A stretch of 64,000 nucleotides of DNA from Pseudonocardia sediminis. Lineage in GTDB: Bacteria > Actinomycetota > Actinomycetes > Mycobacteriales > Pseudonocardiaceae. The notes under the pieces are model-generated. The model was not told the DNA's origin. It saw only the letters and a program-made list of their open reading frames with translations, and made no database searches. Below are positions 54,712 through 64,000 of the stretch, in pieces. A program made the position numbers and the translations under genes. Within the stretch, counting starts at the first letter, position 1; every line of letters starts with the position of its first letter. The stretch covers positions 681,001 to 745,000 of the forward strand of contig NZ_SHKL01000001.1 in assembly GCF_004217185.1 (NCBI RefSeq). The letters are read 5' to 3'.

Positions 54712-55617
54712 GTGAACGCAGCACCTCACCCGTCGGGACCCGGCGACCCGGAGTCCCGGTTGCTCGGCCCGGTCGAGGTCCGCGCGCTCGCCGAACGGCT
54801 CGGCCTGCGGCCGACCAAGAAGCTCGGCCAGAACTTCGTGCACGATCCGAACACGGTGCGCCGCATCGTGCGCACCGCCGGCGTCGACGACACCGACGAG
54901 GTGCTCGAGGTCGGCCCCGGGCTCGGGTCGCTGACGCTGGCGCTGCTGCCCGTCGCCGCGCGGGTGCACGCCGTCGAGATCGACCCGGTGCTCTCCGGTG
55001 CGCTCGCCGGCACCGTCGCCGACCGCGCCCCGGCCCTGGTCGACCGTCTGCGGATCACCACCGCGGACGCGCTGCGGGTCACCGCCGAACAGCTCGGCGT
55101 CACCGCCGACGATCCGGCGGCCGGACCCACCGCGATCGTCGCGAACCTGCCCTACAACGTCGCCGTCCCGGTGCTGCTGCACCTGCTCGCCGAGCTGCCG
55201 GGCCTGCGCACCGGGCTGGTCATGGTGCAGGCCGAGGTGGCCGACCGGATGGCCGCGCCGCCCGGGTCGCGCGAGTACGGGGCGCCGAGCGCGAAGCTCG
55301 CCTGGTACGCCTCGGCCCGCCGGGCCGGACCGGTGCCGCGCGCGGTGTTCTGGCCGGTCCCCGGCGTCGACTCCGGGCTGCTGGCGTTCACCCGCCGCGA
55401 GGCGCCGTCGGACGTGCCGAAGGCGGAGGTGTTCGCCGTCGTCGAGGCCGCGTTCGCGCAGCGCCGCAAGGCGCTGCGGTCCGGGCTGGCCGGCTGGGCC
55501 GGGTCCGCCGCGGCCGCCGAGACCGCCCTGCGCAGTGCGGGGATCGACCCGATGACCCGCGCCGAGCGCGTCGACATCGCCGGGTTCGCGGCGATCGCCG
55601 CCGCCCGCCCGGCCTGA
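54712..55617 (+). CDS. rsmA: 16S rRNA (adenine1518/1519-N6)-dimethyltransferase
   Basis: The 301-residue enzyme (KsgA) has [17 protein letters not shown] at the N-terminus, SAM motif [14 protein letters not shown], the catalytic NLPYN (in [12 protein letters not shown]), and the C-terminal [14 protein letters not shown]. It dimethylates two adjacent adenosines in helix 45. It follows rpf as in M. tuberculosis, where both are one transcription unit with ispE. GTG 54712 has AGGATGG upstream. Confidence 0.95.
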   Translation: MNAAPHPSGPGDPESRLLGPVEVRALAERLGLRPTKKLGQNFVHDPNTVRRIVRTAGVDDTDEVLEVGPGLGSLTLALLPVAARVHAVEIDPVLSGALAGTVADRAPALVDRLRITTADALRVTAEQLGVTADDPAAGPTAIVANLPYNVAVPVLLHLLAELPGLRTGLVMVQAEVADRMAAPPGSREYGAPSAKLAWYASARRAGPVPRAVFWPVPGVDSGLLAFTRREAPSDVPKAEVFAVVEAAFAQRRKALRSGLAGWAGSAAAAETALRSAGIDPMTRAERVDIAGFAAIAAARPA

Positions 55618-55746
55618 GCCCGCGACCGGCCGTCACGACGCCTCGATCGACACCGAGGTGCAGGGCGGGGCGCGGGACGCGCGCGCAGCGCGCACGATGG
55701 ATCCGCCGCACCGGCACCGCCGGTGGTCCGACGAGGAGGACGAGAG

Positions 55747-57267
55747 ATGGCCGAGAGGTCCCGGGTGGTCAGCGCGGACGGGACGAGCCCCTGGCCGGCG
55801 CTGTGGGCGCTGGTCATCGGGTTCTTCATGATCCTGGTCGACGCCACCATCGTCACCGTCGCGACGCCGGCGCTGCTGTCCTCGCTGCAGGCCGACGTCA
55901 ACTCGGTGATCTGGGTGACGAGCGCCTACCTGCTCGCGTTCGCCGTCCCGCTGCTGATCACCGGCCGGCTCGGCGACCGGTACGGGCCCAAGCAGGTCTA
56001 CCTCGTGGGCCTGGCCGTGTTCACGCTCGCGTCGCTGTGGTGCGGGCTGACCGACACCGTCGGCATGCTGATCGTGGCCCGGGTCGTGCAGGGCCTCGGC
56101 GCGTCGATGATGACGCCGCAGACGATGGCCGTGATCACCCGGACGTTCCCGGCCGCCCAGCGCGGACGCGCGATGAGCCTCTGGGGTGCCGTGGCCGGCG
56201 TCGCGACGCTGGTCGGGCCGATCCTGGGCGGCGTCCTGGTCGACTCGCTCGGCTGGGAATGGATCTTCATCGTCAACGTCCCGGTCGGTGTAGTCGCCTT
56301 CGTCGCGGCCTGGCGCCTGGTGCCCGCTCTCGAGACGAAGATCCGCAGCTTCGACCTGCTCGGGGTCGCGCTGTCCGCGGTGGGCCTGTTCCTGCTGGTC
56401 TTCGGCATCCAGGAGGGGCAGCGCTACGACTGGGGGACGATCACCGGACCGATCTCGGTCTGGTCGCTGATCGTCGCCGGGCTCCTCGTGCTCGCCGGGT
56501 TCGTCTACTGGCAGGCCCGCAACCCCGGCGAGCCGCTGATCTCGCTGACGCTCTTCCGGGACCGCAACTTCAGCCTGGCCAACGTCGCGATCACCACCGT
56601 CGGGTTCGCCGTGACCTCGCAGGGCTTCCCGCTGATCCTCTACGCGCAGACCGTCCGCGGCATGACCCCGACCCAGTCCGCGCTGCTGCTGGCGCCGCTG
56701 GCGATCCTCTCCGGCGCGCTGGCCCCGTTCACCGGGCGGCTCACCGACCGGGTGCACCCGCGCTGGATCGCCGGGTTCGGGATGAGCACGTTCGTGATCG
56801 GACTGTTCTGGCTCTCCTGGGCGATGACGGCCGACGCGCCGGTCTGGCACCTGCTGCTGCCGATCGCGCTGATCGGCGTGTCCAACTCCTGCGTGTGGGC
56901 GCCGATCAGCACCAGTGCCACCCGCAACCTGCCGATGGACCAGGCCGGTGGCGGCTCCGGGGTCTACAACACCACCCGCCAGATCGGGGCGGTGCTCGGC
57001 AGCGCCGCGATCGCGGTGGCGATGGAGTCGCGGCTCGCGGCGCTGATGCCCGCGGGCACCACCGGCGGGTCGCTGGAGCCGGGCACGGGGGGCGCCCTGC
57101 CTCCCGCCGCCCGGGACGCGTTCGCCGCGGCGATGGCCCAGGCCCTGCTGCTGCCGGCCGCGGTGCTGGTGATCGGGTTCGCGGCCGTGGTCTTCTTCGC
57201 CACCCCACGCCACCTCCTCGCACGCCGCGAGCCCGACCGGCGGGAGACCGCCGCCGTCGCGGAATGA
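55747..57267 (+). CDS. MFS transporter of the DHA2 (EmrB/QacA) family
   Basis: The 506-residue protein has 14 membrane helices. Helix 1 carries LVDATIVTVATPAL; motif A is GRLGDRYGPKQVYL, and motif C is the GAVAGVATLVGPILGGVLVD antiporter motif. A GAGGAGG site precedes ATG 55747. It stands between ksgA and ispE, which are contiguous in mycobacteria, so it looks like an insertion into the ancestral operon. Substrate unknown. Confidence 0.9.
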   Translation: MAERSRVVSADGTSPWPALWALVIGFFMILVDATIVTVATPALLSSLQADVNSVIWVTSAYLLAFAVPLLITGRLGDRYGPKQVYLVGLAVFTLASLWCGLTDTVGMLIVARVVQGLGASMMTPQTMAVITRTFPAAQRGRAMSLWGAVAGVATLVGPILGGVLVDSLGWEWIFIVNVPVGVVAFVAAWRLVPALETKIRSFDLLGVALSAVGLFLLVFGIQEGQRYDWGTITGPISVWSLIVAGLLVLAGFVYWQARNPGEPLISLTLFRDRNFSLANVAITTVGFAVTSQGFPLILYAQTVRGMTPTQSALLLAPLAILSGALAPFTGRLTDRVHPRWIAGFGMSTFVIGLFWLSWAMTADAPVWHLLLPIALIGVSNSCVWAPISTSATRNLPMDQAGGGSGVYNTTRQIGAVLGSAAIAVAMESRLAALMPAGTTGGSLEPGTGGALPPAARDAFAAAMAQALLLPAAVLVIGFAAVVFFATPRHLLARREPDRRETAAVAE

Positions 57268-57343
57268 CCCCTCGCGGTGACCCGCCCCACCGTTGACGGG
57301 CCGTGCTCGGCGTCGGTGGCGGGGCTGCCCGTAGGGTTGAGCG

Positions 57344-58351
57344 GTGCTGTCCGCCGTTCCACGTCCGGTGACCGTCCGGGTCCCCGCGAAGATCAACCTC
57401 CATCTCGCCGTCGGCGGGGTCCGTGAGGACGGCTACCACGATCTGGTCACCGTGTTCCACGCGGTGAGCCTGTTCGACGAGGTCTCGGTCGAGCACGCGG
57501 AGGCGCCCACCCTCGAGGTGCACGGCGACAGCGTGGCCGAGGTCCCGATCGACGCCACGAACCTGGCCTGGCGCGCGGTCGAGATGCTCGCCGCCCGGGC
57601 CGGCCGCGAACCGGACGTCCGGGTCGTGCTGCGCAAGGGGATCCCGGTCGCCGGCGGCATGGCCGGCGGGTCCGCCGACGCCGCCGGAGCACTCGTCGCG
57701 CTGTCGAACCTGTGGCGCATGGAGCTGTCCAGGGAGGAGCTGTCCGTGATGGCCGCCGAGCTCGGCTCCGATGTCACGTTCGCCCTGCACGGCGGCACCG
57801 CGCTGGGCACCGGGCGCGGCGAGCAGGTCATCCCCGTCCTGGCCCGGCACCGCCTGCACTGGGTGATCGCGCTGGCCCGCGGCGGGCTGTCCACCCCGGC
57901 CGTGTTCGGCGAGCTGGACCGGCTGCGCGGCGACACCGAGCCCGTCGAGCGTCCGGTCGAGCCGGTGCTCGAGGCGCTGGCCGGGGGAGACCCGCGCCAG
58001 CTCGCGCTGAACCTGGGCAACGACCTGCAGGCCGCCGCCGTGTCGATGGCCCCGGACCTGCGCCGCACGCTGCGCGCCGGGGTGAACGCGGGCGCACTCG
58101 CCGGGCTGGTGTCCGGCTCCGGCCCGACGTGCGCGTTCCTCTGCGCCGACGCCGACGCCACCGTCGAGGTGGCCGCCGAGCTGGCCGGCGCCGGCGTGTG
58201 CCGGACCGTGCGCGTCGCGCAGGGCCCGGTCGGCGGCGCCCGCGTCGTCGACGACTCCGAACCGCCGCCCGGCTCGCCCCCACCCGGCTCACCGCCGTCC
58301 GGGCGCGGTGGCGCCGACGGTTCCGGCGCCTGGCCCCCGGTGCGTGCCTGA
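57344..58351 (+). CDS. ispE: 4-diphosphocytidyl-2-C-methyl-D-erythritol kinase
   Basis: The 335-residue GHMP kinase of the MEP isoprenoid path has [15 protein letters not shown] at the N-terminus, the phosphate loop [17 protein letters not shown] (about 103-119), and the third motif [14 protein letters not shown] Pro/Gly-rich tail of about 30 residues extends past the usual end. Its stop shares one base with the ATG of the ABC-F gene. Confidence 0.94.
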   Translation: MLSAVPRPVTVRVPAKINLHLAVGGVREDGYHDLVTVFHAVSLFDEVSVEHAEAPTLEVHGDSVAEVPIDATNLAWRAVEMLAARAGREPDVRVVLRKGIPVAGGMAGGSADAAGALVALSNLWRMELSREELSVMAAELGSDVTFALHGGTALGTGRGEQVIPVLARHRLHWVIALARGGLSTPAVFGELDRLRGDTEPVERPVEPVLEALAGGDPRQLALNLGNDLQAAAVSMAPDLRRTLRAGVNAGALAGLVSGSGPTCAFLCADADATVEVAAELAGAGVCRTVRVAQGPVGGARVVDDSEPPPGSPPPGSPPSGRGGADGSGAWPPVRA

Positions 58352-60177
58352 TGGCCGCCCGGACGAACCTGCTCAACCTCGAGTCGGTCACCGCGCACGT
58401 GCCCGGTGACGCCTCGCGGGTGCTGCTCGACGCCGTCTCCCTCGGGGTGGACCGCGGCGAGCGGATCGGCGTCGTCGGCCTCAACGGCGGCGGCAAGTCG
58501 ACCCTGCTCGACGTCCTGACCGGGGAGCGCGCACCGGAGGCGGGCCGGGTCAGCCGCGTCAACGGCCTGCGGATGGCGCACCTGGCCCAGCGCGACACGT
58601 TCCCGGCCGGGTCCCGGATCCGCGACGTCGTGCTCGCCGGCTACGACGCCGACCACGAGTGGGCCGCCGACGCCCGCGTGCGCGACGTGCTCGACGGCCT
58701 CGGCATCGCCGACCTGGAGCGCCCCACCGAGGGCCTCTCCGGCGGCGAGAAGCGCCGGATCGCCCTGGCCAGTGCCTTGGTCGGCGAGCTGGATCTGGTG
58801 ATCCTCGACGAGCCGACGAACCACCTCGACGTCGAGGGCATCAGCTGGCTGGCCCGGCACCTCACCGAGCGGCGCTGTGCGACCGTCGTCGTCACGCACG
58901 ACCGCTGGTTTCTCGACACCGTCTGCACGCGGACCTGGGAGGTCGCGGGCGGAGCGGTGGAGAGCTACCTGGGCGGCTACGCGGACTGGGTCTACGCCCG
59001 TGCCGAGCGCAGCCGTCAGGCCGACGCCGCCGAGGCACGCCGGCAGAACATGGCGCGCAAGGAGCTGGCCTGGCTGCGCCGCGGCCCGCCCGCGCGCACG
59101 TCCAAGCCGCGGTACCGGATCGAGGCGGCCGAGGCGCTGATCGCCGACGTCCCGCCGCCGCGCAACACCGTCGAGCTGCTGGGCTTCGCGACGAACCGGC
59201 TCGGGCGCACCGTGCTCGAGCTGGAGGACGCGACCGTGCGGGTCGGCGGCCGCACCCTGCTCGACGACGTCACGTGGCGTCTCGGGCCGGGCGACCGGGT
59301 CGGCATCGTCGGGGTCAACGGCTCCGGCAAGACGACCCTGCTGCGGTCCCTGACCGGGGAGCGGGAGCTCGACTCCGGGCGCCGGGTCCAGGGCAGCACG
59401 GTCAAGCTCGCGCAGCTCACCCAGGAGCTCGTCGACCTGCCCAAGAACATGCGTGTGCTGGAGGCGACCGAGGCCGTCGCCAAGTACGTGCGGTTCGGCA
59501 AGCAGGAGATGACGGCGTCGTCGGTGCTGGAGCGGCTCGGGTTCCCGGCCGCACGGCAGTGGACGCCGGTCGGGCAGCTCTCCGGTGGCGAGCGCCGCCG
59601 GCTGCAGCTGACGCGGCTGCTGATGGACGAGCCCAACGTCCTGCTCCTCGACGAGCCGACGAACGACCTGGACGTCGACACCCTGGCCAACCTCGAGGAC
59701 CTGCTCGACGGCTGGCCCGGCACGCTGATCGTGGTCAGCCACGACCGGTACCTCACCGAGCGGGTCTGCGACACGGTCGTCGCCCTGTTCGGCGACGGGC
59801 GGATCACGCACCTGCCCGGCGGGATCGAGGAGTACATGTCGCGGCGGGCCGCGGCCGGGGTCACCGGCGGCAGCCTGTCGATGGCCTCGGACCCGACGGC
59901 GAACGCGGGCTCCACGGCCGCGACGGCCACGGCGGCCGGCCGGGGCTCGGCGTCGAGCGCGGCCGAGCAGCGCGCGGCCCGCAAGGAGGCCTCCCGGCTG
60001 GAACGGCGGATGACGACGCTCACGGCCAAGGAGGAGAAGCTGCACGCGCAGCTCGCCGAGGCGGCCACCGACCCGACCCGGCTGCAGGAGCTCGGCCGTG
60101 AGCTCAAGGACCTCGTCGCCGAGCGCGAGACCATCGAGCTGGAGTGGCTCGACGCCGCCGAGCGCGCGGAGAGCTGA
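58351..60177 (+). CDS. ABC-F family ATPase (Uup/EttA-like)
   Basis: The 608-residue soluble protein has two ATPase domains: Walker A GLNGGGKST and GVNGSGKTT, signatures LSGGEKRRIALASAL and LSGGERRRLQLTRLL, Walker B ILDEPTNHLD and LLDEPTNDLD. A linker of charged helices lies between (RRQNMARKELAWLRRG). The C-terminal coiled coil (LERRMTTLTAKEEKLHAQLA) is Uup-like. There is no membrane domain. ABC-F proteins act on the ribosome; this one may be a housekeeping factor or an antibiotic-protection protein. Confidence 0.9.
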   Translation: MAARTNLLNLESVTAHVPGDASRVLLDAVSLGVDRGERIGVVGLNGGGKSTLLDVLTGERAPEAGRVSRVNGLRMAHLAQRDTFPAGSRIRDVVLAGYDADHEWAADARVRDVLDGLGIADLERPTEGLSGGEKRRIALASALVGELDLVILDEPTNHLDVEGISWLARHLTERRCATVVVTHDRWFLDTVCTRTWEVAGGAVESYLGGYADWVYARAERSRQADAAEARRQNMARKELAWLRRGPPARTSKPRYRIEAAEALIADVPPPRNTVELLGFATNRLGRTVLELEDATVRVGGRTLLDDVTWRLGPGDRVGIVGVNGSGKTTLLRSLTGERELDSGRRVQGSTVKLAQLTQELVDLPKNMRVLEATEAVAKYVRFGKQEMTASSVLERLGFPAARQWTPVGQLSGGERRRLQLTRLLMDEPNVLLLDEPTNDLDVDTLANLEDLLDGWPGTLIVVSHDRYLTERVCDTVVALFGDGRITHLPGGIEEYMSRRAAAGVTGGSLSMASDPTANAGSTAATATAAGRGSASSAAEQRAARKEASRLERRMTTLTAKEEKLHAQLAEAATDPTRLQELGRELKDLVAERETIELEWLDAAERAES

Positions 60178-60308
60178 GTTCTGGTCGTCAGGCGGCGGGG
60201 CCTAAGACGGAAGTCGTAGGGAACATCAGTAATTCGACCGATCCGGTGCGGGGCCGGCGCGGTCTACCGTCGTGGAAGTGCGACGGGCTGGGGAGCGTCG
60301 TCGCACGG

Positions 60309-60360
60309 GGGTGACGGGTTCGCCGCCGGTGACGGGGGGTGGCGGCGAACCCGGTCACCC
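60309..60360 (+). terminator. long hairpin between ABC-F gene and exporter operon
   Basis: Left arm GGGTGAC (60309-60315) plus GGGTTCGCCGCC (60316-60327) pairs with GGCGGCGAACCC (60341-60352) and GTCACCC (60354-60360), one bulged base, 19 bp in all. It lies 132 bp after ABC-F and 75 bp before the exporter ATPase, so it is a terminator or a leader structure. Confidence 0.55.
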
Positions 60361-60434
60361 GTTTCCGCGTCCGGTGCGGGCCGTGTCAGCGCGCGGTCAG
60401 GGCCGTGACAGCGCCCGGGACAAGAGTTCCCGTC

Positions 60435-61427
60435 ATGAACTCCTTCACCGTGGGCCGTGACGACACGATCATCGAGGTCGACGGCCTGACCAAGATCTAC
60501 GGCGACGTCCGCGCCCTGGACGGCGTCTCGTTCACCGCCCGCCGCGGGTCCGTGCTCGGGCTGCTCGGCCCGAACGGCTCCGGCAAGACGACGACCGTCC
60601 GGGTGCTGTCCACCCTGCTGCGCGCCGACTCCGGCCTGGCCACCGTGCTCGGTCATGACGTCGCCACCGACCCGGGCGCGGTCCGCAGGCGGATCGGCCT
60701 CACCGGCCAGTACGCCGCCGTCGACGAGGCGCTGACCGGCGTCGACAACCTGGTGCTGATCGCCCGGCTGCTCGACCTGCCGCGGCGCACCGCCCGCGCC
60801 CGCGCCGACGAGCTGATCGACCGGTTCGGGCTGCGCGACGCGGCGAAGCGCCGGGTCCGCACCTACTCCGGCGGCATGCGCCGTCGCCTCGACCTGGCCG
60901 CCAGCCTGATCGGGCGCCCCGACGTGCTGTTCCTCGACGAGCCGACGACCGGCCTGGACCCGCGGCACCGCAACGAGGTGTGGGAGTCGGTCCGGGAGCT
61001 GGCCGAGGACGGCGTCACCGTGCTGCTCACCACGCAGTACCTGGAGGAGGCCGACCAGCTCGCCAACGACCTGGTCGTGCTCGACTCCGGCAAGGTGATC
61101 GCCTCCGGGACGGCGTCGACGCTCAAGGCCCGTGTCGGCGGCAGCCGTCTGCACGTGCGCCCGTCCGAGACGGGAGACATCACCGCGGCCACCGCCATCG
61201 TCGCCGAGCTGACCGGCACCGCGCCGTCGGTGGACCCGTCCGGCGAGATCACCGCCCCGGCCGCCGAACAGGCCCTGCTGTACCGGGCCGGCGACCGGCT
61301 CGACCGGGCCGGCATCACCGTCGCCGAGATCGGGGTGCGCCTGCCGAGCCTCGACGACGTCTTCCTCACCCTCACCGGCCGCGCGGCCGAGTCCGCCGGC
61401 GACACCCACGAGGAGTCCGCAGCATGA
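60435..61427 (+). CDS. ABC exporter ATP-binding protein (DrrA-like)
   Basis: The 330-residue protein has Walker A GPNGSGKTTT, the signature YSGGMRRRLDLAASL, Walker B LFLDEPTTGLD and the DrrA-type C-terminal domain ending LPSLDDVFLTLTGR, which marks daunorubicin-resistance ATPases. It overlaps the permease by 4 bp. Exporters of this class expel antibiotics or lipids. ATG 60435 is chosen; the upstream extension is low quality. Confidence 0.92.
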   Translation: MNSFTVGRDDTIIEVDGLTKIYGDVRALDGVSFTARRGSVLGLLGPNGSGKTTTVRVLSTLLRADSGLATVLGHDVATDPGAVRRRIGLTGQYAAVDEALTGVDNLVLIARLLDLPRRTARARADELIDRFGLRDAAKRRVRTYSGGMRRRLDLAASLIGRPDVLFLDEPTTGLDPRHRNEVWESVRELAEDGVTVLLTTQYLEEADQLANDLVVLDSGKVIASGTASTLKARVGGSRLHVRPSETGDITAATAIVAELTGTAPSVDPSGEITAPAAEQALLYRAGDRLDRAGITVAEIGVRLPSLDDVFLTLTGRAAESAGDTHEESAA

Positions 61428-62260
61428 GCACCACCCTCGAGACCCGGCCGGCCACGCCGCCCGGACCGCCCACCCTCGACGCGGGACCGTCCACGCCCCG
61501 CGTCCCGTCGATCCTTCGCCACGGGGCCACCCTGGCCCGGCGCGGCATCGTCAAGACCGTGCACTCGCCCGAGGCACTGATCGACGTCACGCTGCAGCCG
61601 ATCATCTTCCTGTTGCTGTTCGTGTACGTCTTCGGCGGCGCGATCGCCGGGGACAGTGCCTCCTACCTGCAGTTCGCCCTGCCCGGGGTGCTGCTGCAGA
61701 CCGTCGTGTTCGCCTCCGCCGGTACCGGTGTCGGTCTGGCCGAGGACCTCAAGACCGGGATCTTCGACCGGTTCCGTAGCCTGCCGATCTCGCGCGGAGC
61801 CCCGCTGCTCGGCGCGATCGGTGCCGACCTGGTCCGCTACCTGACCTCCGGCGTGATCATGCTGGCGTTCGGCGTCCTGCTCGGGTTCCGCACCGACGCG
61901 TCACCGCTGGCCATCCTGGCGGTGTTCGGCCTGGTCATCGCGTTCGCGTTCGCCCTGTGCTGGATCTTCACGGCGCTGGCGATGGTGGTGCGCGAGCCGC
62001 GGTCGGTGCAGGGCCTCAGCGCTCTGATCATGCTGCCGATCACGTTCGCCAGCTCGGTGTTCGTCTCGACGGAGACGATGCCCGGGTGGCTGCGGGGCTT
62101 CGCCTCGGTCAACCCGGTGTCGCTGACCGCGGACGCCGTGCGTGGCCTGCTCAACGGTGGACCCGTGGCCGGCCCGGCGACGGCGTCGCTGCTCGTGGCG
62201 GGTGTGATCGTGGCGGTCTTCGCCCCGCTCGCGGTGGTCCTGTACCGGCGCCGGACCTGA
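61424..62260 (+). CDS. ABC-2 type exporter permease (DrrB-like)
   Basis: The 278-residue protein has six membrane helices. The first follows VTLQPIIFLLLFVYVFGGAI, the cytoplasmic loop EDLKTGIFDRFRSLPISRG is the ABC-2 coupling motif of DrrB, and the late segment LRGFASVNPVSLTADAVRGL is typical. ATG 61424 overlaps the ATPase stop. Confidence 0.92.
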   Translation: MSTTLETRPATPPGPPTLDAGPSTPRVPSILRHGATLARRGIVKTVHSPEALIDVTLQPIIFLLLFVYVFGGAIAGDSASYLQFALPGVLLQTVVFASAGTGVGLAEDLKTGIFDRFRSLPISRGAPLLGAIGADLVRYLTSGVIMLAFGVLLGFRTDASPLAILAVFGLVIAFAFALCWIFTALAMVVREPRSVQGLSALIMLPITFASSVFVSTETMPGWLRGFASVNPVSLTADAVRGLLNGGPVAGPATASLLVAGVIVAVFAPLAVVLYRRRT

Positions 62261-62266
62261 GGCCGG

Positions 62267-64000
62267 TCAGGTGCCGGTCGGGGAGGGGCCAGGGGGACGG
62301 TCGCGGGGGAGCGACCGCCCCCGGGCCGTCGCCGCGTCCGCACCGTCCTCGCCCAACGCGGCACGCACCCCGTCCAGGACGGCGACGGTCTCGGGGTCGC
62401 CGTGGTCGAGGGTGCCGCGGCGGACGATGGCCACCCCGAGCAGCTCACCGGCCCGTTCCGGGTCCCCGGCCGCGAGCGCCCAGCGGGCCGAGATCTCCGC
62501 GACCCGGCCGACGACCGGGCCGTCCCCGCTGGCCACGGCCGGTACCGCGGCCCGGTCGAGCAGGTCGCGTGCGGCGTCGAGACGTCCCCCGTCCAGCTCG
62601 ATCGAGGCCCGGATCGCGAGCATGCTCGCCTCCCGCTGCGGGGCGCCCGGGGCCGGGCCGAAGGGCACCTCGGCCTCGGCGGCGTCGAGCAGAGTGCGGG
62701 CCAGCGCGAGGTCACCGCCGCGACGCTCGATGTCGGCGCGTGCGGCGTCGAGATAGGCGAACCAGTTCCCCTCGCGGCCCGCGGCCTCGGCCTGCGCCCG
62801 GACGATCTCGGCGCGCGCGGTGGCGATGTCCCCGGTGCGCGCGGCCAGGGAGGCCAGGCGCATCCGGAACTGCGGCGCGTCGTCGACGTTGCCCAGCTCG
62901 GTGGCCAGGTCCACGGCCTCGGCGAAAGCGGCCCGCGCGGCGTCGGACTCCCCGGCCAGGTCCTCCAGCTCGCCGAGGGAGGACACGCTCATCCCGAGCC
63001 CGAACCGGTCACCGGTCTCGGTGAAGCGGGCGTGCGCGACCCGCAGCATCCGACGCTGGGTGTCGAGGTCGCCCTCGTTCTCGGCGGCGGTCGCGACCAT
63101 CTGCGCGGCGGCGCCCTGCAGCCAGCGGTCCTCGTCGCTCGCGCTCGGCGGGGCTTCCACGATCGCGGTGAGCCCGGTGTCGTCGGAGCCGGTGAACGCC
63201 CGCCGGAGCGGCTCGGCCAGCGTGACCGCCGGGTGCCACGGACGCGGCAGGTCCGCCAGCGTCGCCGTCAGCTCGTCCAGGTCGGCCGACGCGCCGGTGG
63301 TGTCGCCCTGCGCGGCGCGCAGCAGGGCCCGGAACGTGCGGTTCACCGCGGACGACGGCCCGGGTCCCGGGTCCGGCAGGGCCCACACCTCGCCGGCCCA
63401 GCGCTCGGCCGAGCTCAGCGCGCCGCGGATCATCCAGCTCCACGACATCCCGGCCAGCAGCCGGTGCGCGAGCGTCACGTCCCGTGTGGCGACGGCGCGG
63501 CGCAGGGCCAGGGTGATCTCACCCTCGGCGCGGCGGACCGCCCCCAGGGCGTCGAGCTGGCGGCGGGTGCGCAGCAGCGGCTCGGACCGTTCGACGAGGT
63601 CCAGCGCCCACCGTGCGTGCGCCTCGGTGACCGTCTCCCGCTCGCCGGACTCGCCGAGCCGGGCCGCGGCGTACTCGCGGATCGTCTCGAGCATCAGGTA
63701 GCGGGTCGGACCGCCGTCGGGGTCCGGGGAGGCGAGCACGAGCGACTTGTCCACCAGCACGGCGAGCAGGTCGACGGTGTCGTCGGTGGGGGTGCCGCAG
63801 ACCGTCTCCAGCACGTCGAGCGCGACCGGGCCGGCGAACACACCCATCCGGGAGACCAGCCGTCGCTCCGGGGCGGTCAGCAGGTCCCAGCTCCAGTCGA
63901 CGACGGCGCGCAGCGTCTGGTGCCGCGGCAGCGCGGTCCGGGAACCGGTGGTGAGCAGCCGGAACCGGTCGTCGAGCCGCGCCGCGATCTCGCGCGGGCT
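62267..64000 (-). CDS. AfsR/BTAD-like regulator, C-terminal part (5' end outside window)
   Basis: The frame is open to the right edge, so the N-terminus is missing; 577 residues remain. It starts in an NB-ARC-type ATPase tail (SPREIAARLDDRFRLLT, LPRHQTLRAVVDWSWDLL) and continues with winged-helix and TPR-like helical repeats. These features mark SARP/AfsR-style or LuxR-like regulators with an ATPase and TPR. It ends 6 bp after the DrrB stop (convergent). An N-terminal OmpR-type or BTAD domain is expected outside the window. Confidence 0.8.
   Translation of the reverse strand, partial: SPREIAARLDDRFRLLTTGSRTALPRHQTLRAVVDWSWDLLTAPERRLVSRMGVFAGPVALDVLETVCGTPTDDTVDLLAVLVDKSLVLASPDPDGGPTRYLMLETIREYAAARLGESGERETVTEAHARWALDLVERSEPLLRTRRQLDALGAVRRAEGEITLALRRAVATRDVTLAHRLLAGMSWSWMIRGALSSAERWAGEVWALPDPGPGPSSAVNRTFRALLRAAQGDTTGASADLDELTATLADLPRPWHPAVTLAEPLRRAFTGSDDTGLTAIVEAPPSASDEDRWLQGAAAQMVATAAENEGDLDTQRRMLRVAHARFTETGDRFGLGMSVSSLGELEDLAGESDAARAAFAEAVDLATELGNVDDAPQFRMRLASLAARTGDIATARAEIVRAQAEAAGREGNWFAYLDAARADIERRGGDLALARTLLDAAEAEVPFGPAPGAPQREASMLAIRASIELDGGRLDAARDLLDRAAVPAVASGDGPVVGRVAEISARWALAAGDPERAGELLGVAIVRRGTLDHGDPETVAVLDGVRAALGEDGADAATARGRSLPRDRPPGPSPTGT

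Overview
The window is very GC-rich, has long GTG/ATG-started ORFs and 4-bp overlapping stop/start codons, and keeps a gene order known from Mycobacterium tuberculosis (mprA-mprB-pepD-moaB2, 5-FTHF cyclo-ligase, galU, glp/moeA, rimJ, glpR, tRNA-Ala, PMT, rsmI, metG, tatD, rpfB, ksgA, ispE). Gene content and codon style suggest a Pseudonocardiales actinobacterium, probably Pseudonocardia or a close relative. This is inferred from synteny and composition, not from a search.

Region 1 (1-2407) holds the end of an ABC importer operon (permease, ATPase) followed by a peroxiredoxin-like gene. That gene carries an in-frame TGA exactly at the first position of its redox CxxC motif, with a bacterial-SECIS-like hairpin at the expected distance. 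It is a strong selenoprotein candidate.

Region 2 (about 2473-15046) is a 12.5-kb genomic island in a tRNA-Arg(CCU) gene. A 48-bp perfect direct repeat of the tRNA 3' part flanks it, and it is visibly lower in GC than its surroundings. From left to right it carries: a two-gene Pycsar-type anti-phage operon (pyrimidine-cyclase-like PycC plus membrane effector PycTM); a convergent type III restriction-modification operon (mod-res); an IS3-family insertion sequence; a zinc-finger/GIY-YIG-like protein; a small membrane protein plus a septum-formation-domain protein; and a tyrosine integrase with a C-terminal GntR-like domain that is broken by a frameshift and an in-frame stop. The island is therefore a defence island that probably can no longer move by itself.

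Region 3 (15.1-24.0 kb) is chromosomal: a membrane protein and PPK2, an MFS exporter, a PLP-dependent amino acid decarboxylase in operon with a DMT permease, an acetate-type symporter with palindromes at its start, an SGNH hydrolase and an HIBADH-family dehydrogenase.

Region 4 (24.1-36.3 kb) is the MprAB-PepD-MoaB envelope-stress cluster with a likely MprA box, then an antitoxin-like protein, a SAF protein, a Ruc/FmdB-like zinc ribbon, folate cyclo-ligase, galU, the gephyrin-like Glp, RimJ, the Glp receptor GlpR and tRNA-Ala.

Region 5 (36.4-50.2 kb) has copCD, a LuxR regulator divergent from a BBE-type oxidoreductase, a phytoene-dehydrogenase-like enzyme, a protein O-mannosyltransferase, rsmI, a KhtTU-like K+/H+ antiporter, zwf with a GH15 hydrolase, and a candidate IdeR-controlled small RNA in a convergent gap.

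Region 6 (50.2-64 kb) has a TetR regulator, metG-tatD, a structured leader ahead of rpfB-ksgA, an MFS exporter, ispE with an ABC-F protein, a DrrAB-type exporter, and the 3' end of a large AfsR/BTAD-like regulator.
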